From Gambelia wislizenii (lineage: Eukaryota > Chordata > Lepidosauria > Squamata > Crotaphytidae): a stretch of 64,000 bases of DNA. The notes under the pieces are model-generated. The model worked only from the letters and a program-made list of their open reading frames with translations, searched no databases and had not been told where the DNA came from. The translations under genes were made by a program, and so were the position numbers. Positions 34,601 to 46,600 of this stretch are shown piece by piece (position 1 is the first letter of the stretch; each line of letters begins with the position of its first letter). The DNA lies in NCBI GenBank assembly GCA_030847615.1, contig JAUMIR010000001.1, forward strand, positions 70,321,501-70,385,500, read 5' to 3'.

Positions 34601-37600
34601 GGCCAGGGCGGACCATTGTTGGTGATCAATTTGGCCGAGCCTGAGATGTTGTTTCAGGGAGTACTTGTATCGCTTGTTTGGAGCACCCCTCTTACGCTGA
34701 CCTGATTACCTTGTTGTCTGACTTTTCAATTACTGTCTGTCCATAAGAGGGATGTTTTTGGAGCACCCCTCTTACACTGACCTGATTACCTTGTTGTCTG
34801 ACTTTTCAATTACTGTCTGTCCATAGGCACAAGCAAATTGTCGAGTAGGGATAGCAGCACTCAATACTCTGGCTGGCTACATTGATTGGGTGGCTATGAG
34901 CCACATCACAGCAGATAACTGCAAGCTCTTAGAGATGCTGTGCCTGCTTTTGAATGAGCCAGAACTTCAGGTCGGAGCAGCAGAGTGCCTCTTGATCGTG
35001 GTCAGCAGGAAAGTGAGTTTCTCTTCTCTTTGTGTCTTTCATGAAGAGTTTTTGTGCATGAACTGACTCCATGGATATGAAATAGAACTGAGCACTGTAA
35101 AGTCATGAAGTCATATTTTTCCTACTAAGGGTTTCTCCTTTTTTGCATGGTTCTGGATTCTCCCTGTTCATCTAACCTGACCTAGAGGGCAGTTGTTCAG
35201 GAAGAGTGATTTTTCCAACGCTGTTGCTTTCCCTTTGAGTACTGGATGAGTCCCTTTATTGTAGCTCTCTCTGCTAAAATATATTGACCAGTGGCAGCAC
35301 TGTGAATGGAGAAAAGTATATAGTGTATAATTGACTGTTGTTTGTTTGTTTTTTATTGCTCACATGAGCAGAGTAAGTTTCCACTTGTTAGTAACTGCTA
35401 TGTTTCCAACTTCTGCTTGTTGAAAAGGTCACTTTATGTGTGTTGTGTTAAAGATTTCTTTTGCTTTTTTCATAGGGGAAATTGGAGGATCGCAAGCCCC
35501 TGATGGTTTTGTTTGGGGATGTTGCTATGCACTACATTCTCTCTGCCGCTCAGTGAGTAGCACTGTCAGCTGTTGTGAGTCCATGATGACTCTTTAATGA
35601 AAATGAGCTGTCTTTACTTTTCTCACAAATAACACATCGGTCATATATGGTAGCCTACATTTAAGTGACCATCATTGCATGTTCTTAGTTCGAGTGTAGG
35701 CAGGGTTGGCAAACCCTCACCATAGAACGTTTCGCCTCAAGCCAGTTCTTTATCTATTATTTACATACCATCTTTTAGGACACAAATTTCATTTCAGTGC
35801 AGTTTAAAAATTCATTTTGAACATAAATTGTTTATAAAGATAAAAATACTGGCCTTGTTTAAAAAAATCAATATAATAATAATAATAATATAATAAAATT
35901 TATTTATACCCCGCCCCTCTGTTAAAACAATCGGGGCGGCTTACAAAATTTAAAATACAATACAAATAAAATCCCTAAGCACCCCCACTCCCACCCTCCC
36001 CCATAAAAAACATTAAACAAATATAAATTAAAAACAACTAATCTAAAATCACATTTAAAACTATAAATACAATAAAATATATCAACAATAAACTTGTGAT
36101 AACATTTAAAGTCCTTAATGGCTTGAGACTAGAGTTTTCCTTCATGGTGCAAAACTAGTTATGATAAAATAATCTAGTGATGGCTTCTACATAGTATATT
36201 TGGTGTAGCTACTGGGCCATACCTTACCTCTTCCAGCATATTGTTTTGTCAGAAGATAACTGTGCTGTAATACAGCTCAATAAGTAAAGCTTTTCCTTCC
36301 AATGCCAACCTTAAGATCTTCAGGAGAAGGCGTTCTCTTGGTCCCACCACCATCACAGGCTCACGTGTTGCTGCTCCCACCCTCTGGAACTCCCTCCTGC
36401 AGGAGGCTAGGCTGGCCCCCTCTGTGTTTTCATTCTGCTGGCAAGCAGTAACATTCTCGTTTAAGCAGGCCTTTAATGTATAATTGTGGCTTTTATCAGG
36501 GTGTGTTTTTATCTGTTTTTTACTTCATATGTTTTTAATTGTGATTTTAATTGTTCTGTGAGCCACCCTGGGTCCCACTTTGGGTGAAAGGCAGCATAGA
36601 AATTGCACAAATAAATAAAACATTTGTGCCCTACTCTGTAGAAAACCTAGAGAAAGTTTAGAGTTGTAACAGGTTGAACTTGACCCAGTAATGTTTCCTG
36701 CAGACTCTGATGCCACTTTAATTTACAGGCAGGGGTTTAAGTCATATTTACGTTCTTCCCTAGCCATAAATTATAATGCAAGTACACCTTTAACAAAGTA
36801 GATGTGTTCCTGACCATTACTTCTTTAAAATAAAAGTTGGTAGCAGAGGAAGAAATAACATGGAAAAGATAGGTTCCTACACTACAAAAAGGAAGAGCAG
36901 TTCAGCATGTGTCATCAAACTTTCTATTCAGACCTAACCATATGCACATGTGAAATGAAAGAACCAGGTCAGGTAAGCCTTGCATAAGTGAACAAAACCA
37001 TTTGAACCATCTAGCAACCCTTGAAGTCTTTCAAAATGTATCTTATTTTTCTTTCACCAGCTTCCACTTTTCTTATGATTTTCATTTTGGTATCCAAACT
37101 TACACAGTTGTGCTTTTATAACATGCTTGGGGCAGCTGATGAGGAAGGATTATCTGCTTTCCTCTTTTCTCTCTGTTTTGCTGTTCATGCATGCTCAGTA
37201 GGGATTTGGGGGTTAGCTGCTCTATACAGTGCCTTTTGGACTCAGGCATACATGCTACAGTAGAATCAGCTAGAATATAATCCTACTCTTTCCCAGCTCA
37301 AGATTTGTTTATTGCATTGTTTACTGCAGACATGCTACTGCCACCCAACACTGAAAATGTGTGTTTTCCCTGCCATCTTCACCATCTTCCTATTGCTAAT
37401 GCTGTTTTAAAACGTCTAGCTAAACAGAAGATGAGGAGGGAAAGGGCAGCTGGGCACATATAAAAAGAATCTTTGTTAGGCCAAATCCACACTAGGGATC
37501 CACATAGGGCCTTCCTGTGGAATCTTGGGATTTGTTTAGTTTTACAAGGTCTTTAGCTTTCTCTTCCAAAGAGTGCTGGTGCCTCACCAAACTACAAATC

Positions 37601-40600
37601 CCAGAATTCCATAGGAAGGAGCCGTGGCAAATAATCCAGTTTCAAACTGGATTATTTGTGTAGCATGGATTTGGCCTCAGAGGCTTTGTTAACAAGTATA
37701 TGCATGTGTTGTTTTTCCCGCACTTTTCTTTTAGGACAGCTGATGGGGAAGGTCTAGTAGAAAAGCATTATGTTTTCTTGAAAAGACTTTGCCAAGTCTT
37801 GTGTTCTCTGGGCAGCCAGCTATGTGCACTTGTGGTGAGTTTCTCTATCACAGATTCTGTCTATGTTTTCAGATTGTTTTCAGAGGTTATTATATAAACT
37901 TCATGGTCAGATTGAAGTACTGCATACAGTTTCTACCACTTTCCATAAAACCTGAAAAAAGAAGGATTTTACTAGCATACTGTATTAGAAAAATATTTCC
38001 ATGCTTATCAGATACCAGTGAAAGTTGTTCATCTGAATAACGTAATAGCCTGATAATGTAAGCAAGGTTTCTGCCTGGAGACGTTCATAAGCTACTTTTC
38101 CTTCCTATATTATAAAGGGTATAATTCAGTGGTAGATCACATACTTCACATGCAAAATGTCATAGGTTCAGTGTCTGGTGTCTTTCAGTAGCATTGGAGA
38201 AATTTCTACCTGGAGTTCTGAAGAGCCACTGCCAGTCAGTGTCAAGAATACTGGTCTAAATGGATTACTTCAGTATAAGGCAACCTCCTATGTTCCTAGA
38301 TCTTTCCCTTAAGCTGCCTAACCTGTGCCTAAACCTGTTGTATTGCAGTGATTACTGTAAATTTTGTGAGGCAGATTAATCCTGTGAAATGGCAAAGAAA
38401 ATAGTTTAGGCCTCCTTCTGTCCTATATGGAGAGAGAGAGTAATAATATTTGAATGAGTTATATGTTTACAAGCTGTGTTTGAAAGATTGTCCACATATC
38501 CTAGTGGACTCTTTACTGAGAGCTATAGTAGTTTTAGCCAGCCCTTGAATTTCTGAGATTAAGGATCAGTGTTTCTAGGTCAGAGAAAGGAGTTTGTTTC
38601 TAAACTTTTAGAAACATAAGTGCCACCTTTTCTAAGCATTTGCTGAAAATCAGGCTTTTACATTTGTTGCAACACTATACTGTACTATATTATTCTAATC
38701 ATTACTGTCATTACAACATATTGGTTACATATCTGATTCTTCTGTGATCTCTCTCAACTCCCATCCCAGCCTTGGGGATTTTCATGGCAGGTACTGAGAT
38801 ATTTTCATCTTGTGAAGAAGCAATCAAAAATGCAATAACAGATCAGTTTTATATTGTGGTCCTACTTACCACTATGTCTAATTTCCAAATCATAATGTTT
38901 ATTTTCTCCTATTCTGGGAACAGTTGTAGGTGACTAACAGTCCCCACAGGAGAAACAAGAAACAAATCTCAGGATACTCAGAAGATGGTCTGTTTATTAG
39001 TAAAGAAGCCCAACATTTGACCTATGAGTGCTGTTCTTTGGCCTTCTTCAGTGGACTATTTAAACTTAATTTTGAGAAAGCATTCCAAAACCCATTTCAT
39101 TTGGGCAAATGAAATCTTGTGAGCCAACCCCCACTACCACCAAAAACAGTAGTTCTCAAAGAAGCCTTAAGAGCATCCATAGGCCACAGCTCAATAGGTT
39201 TTTCTGATAATAAATGGACCATCTTTTCAGCATCTTCAGATGTGTATCTCATTTCACCTATTGATTCCATTGGTTCTGCTTCTTTAGCATCCATCTAGTA
39301 ACTGCCAAAAACTTAACGGCATGAATCTTGCAGCTTATAAAGTGGTGGTCATTGTCTGGAGTCTTCCGCTATAATGAAGCATTGCAGTTGCATCTATTTC
39401 TGATTCAGAGTTCAGGGGTGGGAGTAATGCTGCCTTTAACTGTGTGTTTTAAGACTCCAGGCAAGAGCCACAGTCGGTTGGAGGTTCCATTCTGTAAGTA
39501 TATTCTGAGCAGCTGCCAAGTGGCAGCTGGTCATTTTGATTCTTTTAGGTTCCAGAATTTCTTCACCAGTGCTTTCCTCTCAACAGGGCTCTGATTCAGA
39601 TGTGGAAACACCTGTCAACCTAGAAAAATACCTTGAGTCATTTCTAGCCTTCACAACTCATCCTAGTCAGGTAGGTAGGTAAAGGTTCTCTAGGACCATG
39701 AGTGTAAAATCACTAGTACATGCTGTGTGCCTCTAAGGAACTGAAACACTGCCAGTATTTTAACATTTTTCTTGTGTTTCCTTGAGTTAAAAAAAATACG
39801 GTAATAACTTCGTTGGTGGCAGCATGGCCCTGACTCTAAATCCTCCATATGGGGATTCTGTTATTGTTTGGGCTATTTATGGAGTTCATGGTAGTGACTA
39901 TTATGTATATGAATTGTCTTTCCTTCTCTGGAATGAGATGTGGTATTATTTTCTCTATTGCACAGCATTCATTGAAGTCCAACTTGAAATTGGTGGTATA
40001 TAGATGTGAAGAGAAGTTTCTTCATTTATTATTTTGTCATATGATTACCGGAATTATTCTTTGGTTTTAATTGAGCTTGGAGTATTTACAGATGCCTAAG
40101 ATGGGTGGTTACTGCCCACTGCTTGACATCTGAGCATTAAAAATAGTATTTCCCTGATAGTTTTCTAGCCTAATTGATTGATTCCTTGTTTTCCCTCTAG
40201 TTCTTACGCTCTTCTACACAGACCACATGGGGAGCACTTCTTCGACATGAAATCCTGTCACGTGATCCTCGGTTGTTGGCTATTATCCCAAATTATTTGC
40301 GGGCATCTATGACTAATTTAGTGAAGGTATAGTGTTACGAGAGCCTTTCCTTCCACAATGATGTGATAAGGCATCAGTATGAGTGTTTGAAAGAGCTGTA
40401 GTCTTTAATAGTTTATTAGAATTTACAGAAATTTCTTGGAATATGTAGAATGTTGTCAGGAGGCATCGTTCCCTAACCATGTTCACTTCATTAGATGATT
40501 TGATTCAACCAGAAGGCAAAATATCAGCAATTTCTGTCCCGGCCAGTTGGTGTAGTATATGAGATTTTGTGATGTACTATGTGTTGACACACAGTGCCCA

Positions 40601-43600
40601 AGACAAAAGAAAAACCTTCTGTTTTTGTCAAGTGTTTTTCCTTCTGTAAGCTATAATGGCAGACCCTTAAAGTTCTTGATCCTTTAACTTGTTCCCAGAT
40701 TGGACCCAAAAAGAGGCATTGAAAGAAAATATTTCTGTCCTAATACATTTTGAGAGACTCAGATAGGTGTATCATTGGCAGTATCTTGCTGCAGCTCCCA
40801 TGAGAACTTTGCTAGGGAGACACTTATGCTGAATTACTATTTTTAAGTCCATTTTCAAGAGTCTGAATTCCATCAGAGTGGGAAATATTAGAGCATGGTC
40901 CACCTCTCAATTCATGTCCCTTCTTTTTCCAGGTGGGATTTCCTTCCAAGACAGACAGCCCTAGTTGTGAATATTCTCAATTTGATTTTGACAGTGATGA
41001 AGATTTCAATTGCTTCTTCAACTGTAAGTTTATTTTTGTTCCAGTGAAATCTATCACTTTTGAAAATAGTTTAATGTTTTCTCAATACACTTTGGACTGA
41101 ATGGTGCATCAACACACTCTTGTAATAAGCCAGTTCAGAGCAGAGATGTGCAGCAGACTAAATAATCCCACATGCCTCCTGTCTACTTGGTCCATGGAAG
41201 ATACGTCTATCAACAGCTGTTAACCCTCATGGCCAAATGCAGCTTATGTGTTCCGAGGCATTGTCTTCCCAGTTACACAGGTTTCTATATGTCTATTTCT
41301 CTCTCTTTAGGTCACTATTTTTATTTCTTCCACCCTCTTGTTAAGTAATTAAATTGAGAAAATTACTTTAGTCAAGTAGCAAAAACGCTTACAAAGAAAG
41401 AGAGAAAAGGACTAGTTTCCAAAATGTCTCAAAAGGATTTGTGATTATCTTCAGCTGGGGGTGGGGAGGGAGGAAGGAAAGGCAAGTACAGTAGTGAAGA
41501 TCCAGCCCTAATAGTTGGTTTAGTGGTGATAGCCCTTATTTTTTCTTCAAACCACCATGTTGGATTTAGCTGGAGCTCCAAGTCAGGGTGTACACCCAAC
41601 CTGTGTCAGGTCTCTCTCTCTGGCTTTTCTTCGCAAACGAAGCCTCAGGTACCCCCAGTACAACATTACAGGAGGTAGCAGAAAATGTGGCCTTTAAATA
41701 ATTTTTAAAAATAAATACATTGTACTTACTTTATGAGAATATGGCCATTTAGAACTTCTGTCTCCCCTTTCTTGATCACTAATGGATTGTTCCAGCCCTT
41801 AGCGTTCTCTGATATTGGTTCTGGATCAACACCAGCCCACAGCAATACCTGCTTCCAGTTATACAGCAACAGTAACCTAAAGCGTTTATGTTACAAGTCT
41901 TCATTAGAGATATGTTTACTAAAGAGATACAGTTTGCATGTACAGCGCGATCATTTGAATGCTGCTGCTGAGCTTAGTAATTCAATTTAATTTAATGAAT
42001 TTAATTCCATTTCCAAATTATTTTTAACAAAGAATTTGATATCTTCTGGTTATAAAAATTATTCAGTGGATTCATCACATATTATTAATTGAGAAACTAA
42101 TTGGTTAAACCCTGCTCACGAAACACAATTAATTTAAAATAATTCCTTGGTAGATTTTTTAAAAATTGATGTTATCCAGCATTGAAAGGTTATTTTCAAC
42201 CCTGTGTTTTATCCGTGTGATCACTGGTTTGTACATCCTGTTGCCCAGTTGTTGTAGTTCTCTACATATCAGTAGACCTAAGTATTTTAGATAAGAGTGT
42301 CTGTGTTACATTGGGGGTGTTATTCTTGGGTTCTTACTTTTGAAGCAAATCTAAGTTTTAAAGGATAGATGTTTATCTAGCATCTGTCCATATCCTGTCA
42401 TATCACTGTCCTTGCAAATTCATCATCATGCTCATCAGCTGTGGGATCAGTAAGGATCTGTGAAGAGACCACAAAGTCACACCAAAAGGTTTAGCTTAAC
42501 AAGGTATATACTGTATTTCTCAAACTTCTGGTGTACTATCCAAGTGCTGAACTGAAAATACAAATACAGTAGTTGCCTCCTGGATAACCTTAGTTCTTCA
42601 TATCTGTGAACTGATTGAGCAGCAGCAGTAGATACTACCAGTTTTGGAAGAAGAGAGATAAATATGCCCTGATGGAAAAACTATTTCCAAGCAAGCCCCT
42701 GTATGTCTCATTTCTCTTGCAGCTTTCCGTGCACAACAGGGAGAGGTAATCAGAATGGCATGTCGATTGGACCCTCGGACTGGCTTTCAAATGGCTGGGG
42801 AATGGCTGAAATACCAGCTGTCCATTCCTGTTGAGACTGGACCCATGAACTGTAAGTTTCCTCAGTTTTAGCAGTGGTTTGCAACTTCCTTTTCTTTCTC
42901 TTAATCTTTTTCCAAGCAAGGTGTGAGGTGAGCCTCCTCTTTCTGTGCATGCACACCAGCCAGAGTGGAGAGGAAAGGCTTGCCGTGTTTACAATCAGTT
43001 TAGGAGTGCTCCTGCTGAGAACTCCTACCCTGATCTCTCTGAGACACACTCTAAGGGTTCCCTAACCTGGAAATCCCTTAGAACTATATCTCTCCTCAGG
43101 TAAGCTGCCACCACCCAGACGCAGTATTTTCTCAGCCCGCCAGGAGACTGATTGATTCTGTGGTTAACCAGTGGAACTGCTCACTCTGTTAAAATATTAC
43201 CAACCACCTTCTCTATCCCCAGAGAAGAGCCAAGATAGTCAGGACTGAAATAAGGTGCGTGTAAGGTGTGGCTTAGTAAGGAAAAATAGAAAGGCTTATT
43301 TTTATTCAAGCAAGTTAAAACAAGTTTAAGCGGGAAATTGTTTCATGAAGAAAATGCTTTTTTCTCCAGGCTAAAGCTTTAAAGTTACAGAGATAGAAAG
43401 CAGGCATACATTCAGTCAAGGCAAACAAATAAAAAGTAACCCTGACACAATCTAACTAAACTGTTCCCTGCACAAAGAAAACTACTTACATTACAGGGTT
43501 AAATCTGGTGTTCAAGTTGGCTGGGCCACATGCTTTTCCTAAGCCAGACCCCAGCCATGTGCTCACTCAGAGCATGGTTCTCTGAGGTACTTCCATTTCC

Positions 43601-46600
43601 TCAGATAGCTTTCTGTGGCCACATGGCCCAGGCAAGTATAAAACCTTTTCCAAATTACCATACCCAAATTGTCATTGGCCAGTCTAGTGTCTGGTGATCA
43701 TTCCCCAATTCTCACTGACCAGTCCAGTGTCTGGTGATGTGATGTCACAATTATGTTATATCAGGAGATTATGTCCACCTCCCACTTTGATCTCTGTGAA
43801 TCACACAGTTGGGTTACTCCTGCGCCTGCTCAGAGCTTCGGAACCTTCTAGAAACGCTAGGCAGAACATGCTTTGATACATTTTTGGCGGTAACTCCGCC
43901 CACCCTAACGGTCCCTTAAAAGGGCTTCCCGCTCAAATTCCCCTCAGTTCCTTTCTTTCCGCCGCGTTAGCAGCTAAGGAACCTCTGTCGCTAGTGCTTT
44001 ATTGGATTTAACGGTTTTGACTTGGCTTTCGATCTTGACTACGGTTATCGCTACTCCTCTGATTTGGCATCTGACTCTGATTTCTGGCTCTTGACTCACT
44101 CTTTTGGCTCTTTGACTACGATTCTTGGCTCGCTCCCTCGGTTTGTCGCTGCCTCTGATCTTCGTATTTGACCTCGGACTGTACTGACAATTGTGATTTA
44201 TGATGTCCACCAAAGGGGCCTTTAAGCGCTGTGTGGTATGTCAGGCCAAGCTCCCAAGTGCGGACGGCCACTCCCGCTGTTTAATTTGCTTGGGGGAATC
44301 CCTTAATGTGGATTCGTGTATCCACTGCCGGGCCTTTACCCCGCAGGCTAGGAAGCAGAGACTTTCACGCCTCAAGTCCTTCCTCTACGAAAAGGCCCTA
44401 GTTCCGACTCCGCAGCCAACTTCTGTGTCTGCCCCACCATCCAAACGTCGAAGCCGAGGCCGATCTCGATCTCCGCCTTCCGCTGATCGCAAGCGCCGTC
44501 GGTCCCGTAGCCCTTCTCGACGCCGCTCGACCGCCTCGGATCCGGAGGCTGTGCACTCAGCCCATCGACATCAACCCTCGGATTTGACTCAGGACCGGTC
44601 GACCAAGGCTAAGGAGCCTGTTCCCTCGACATCCAGAGAGGCTGAACCTACTCCATCCACTTCTGCTGTTTCTTCGGAGCCAGCAAAAAAGAAGAAGGAA
44701 AAGCACACCTCCAAGCACGCTGGTGATAAGAAGGAGAAGGACAAAAAGGCCAAGACGGCAGAACGTCCTGCTCCATGCATTCCCCCTCGAGATCAGAGGG
44801 AACCGACTGAGGAGTTTCTCCGTCCTCCACCACCGCCTGCACGGGATACTGACACCCGTCGTCCACTACCTCCACAGTCTGATCTGGAGGTCGTGACCGT
44901 GGAACTCTCTCCAGCCGTCGATGTCGTGCCGCCGGTTGGACGAATGCACTCTTCTCCAGCCCTAGTTGTCTCTCGAGACCAACTCTTGAGTTGCCGCTCC
45001 CCTGATGTGGAGGTGTCTATGATCGAACCAGTGGACCCATCGACGAGTCCTGTCCATTTCATCAGTGGTGATAATCCCAGCGTATTCTGCCTACGAATTC
45101 GCCTGCTCCATATGCAGGGCCGAGCTGGGTTCCCCATCGGGGTCGCAAGTCTTCACCCCTAGGGGAGAGTTGATAGGATCCTCCAGGCCTCTACCTCCGA
45201 GGGGTCGCTCGTGTTCCCCTATATTTGTGAGAGCAACTGCATACCGAGATGCCACGGTGCAAGTCTCTCCATTCGAGCATCAACCGCTCCCACGTATGCC
45301 TCCGACTCCGGAGCCTCGGTCCCCAACACCGGAACGGCCTAGAGGTCGATCTCCCAGCGCCTCCTCTTCTTCGTCAGCGGATTCGTGGGATATGTACCGA
45401 CCATATCTCCCATCCCTGAGGGCAGAGCTCATAGATGATGACTCCAGCTCCCCTACTGACGATGTTAGAGCCTTTGCGGAGCATATGCTGAGGATGTCGC
45501 ATGCTCTGGACCTGAAGACGGAGGATAAGCCGGCCGAGCCTCTCGATCCAATCTTTCAGAGGATCCAATCCAAGGCGCCCCCATCGACCACCATTCCAGT
45601 GTTGCCCTCCTTGTTGAAGCTGGCACAGGGGTTATGGGAGAACCTCTCCTCCATACAGCCCACGTCTAAAAAGATCGACCGGCTGTACCGTGTGGGAGGC
45701 AAGCACGCTGCCTGGTTGCAGACCCACCCGAGACCGAACTCAGTGGTTGTCGAGGTGGCCCAAAATAAGAAACAGCGCCGACCTCTGTCTTCCCCACCTG
45801 ATCCCGAGGGTAGGAAGCTGGATATAGTGGGGAAGAAGATCTACACTGCTGCGGGCTTGAGTTTCAGAGTGGCCAACTACTTGGCGTGCATGGGAGCCTA
45901 CCAACAGGTCCTATGGGACAGGATGGTCCCATTAATTAAAGACCTACCCGACGAACGAGGCCATCCTGTCTGAGGCGCAAGCGTTAGCGGGGCTCCAGAT
46001 GAACTCGGCTCGACACGTAGCGGACTGCATGGCCAAGACCATCGCCGGATCTGTAGCCCTACGTCGACATGCGTGGCTGCGTTCCTCGGGCCTTACCCCG
46101 CAAGCATCGGCCACCATCGAGGACCTCCCATTTGATGAGTCGGGCTTGTTTAACGGTGGGACTGACGACAAGTTGGAGTTCGCTCAAAAGATGCGGACCA
46201 CGGCCAGGAAATACGGTATGGGCTCTGCCTCCACCAGCCAGTACCGACCTAGAGGAAGGTATTCCTGGCAAGTCCCATCTTACAGCCAACAGTTCCGCCG
46301 GGGCTACTCTGGCCAAGGTTATCGACGATCCCGGTTCGCTCCTTCTGCCTCTCCAGCCCCTTCGGTGAGGAGCCAAGGCTCGGGATCCTGACACCAGCAA
46401 CAGCCCAGACAACGGTCCCGGGATCAGGGCCGCAAAAAGTTTTAACCCTCTCCTTCCACTTTCATGATTTCTCTGTTTCTTCCTAGACACCTCTCTTCGG
46501 GAATCGACTGTCCAACTTTCATCATGCCTGGGCCTCCATCACGTCAGTTCGATGGGTACTTCAAATTATCAAAACAGGCTATTGGATAGAGTTCGACACT

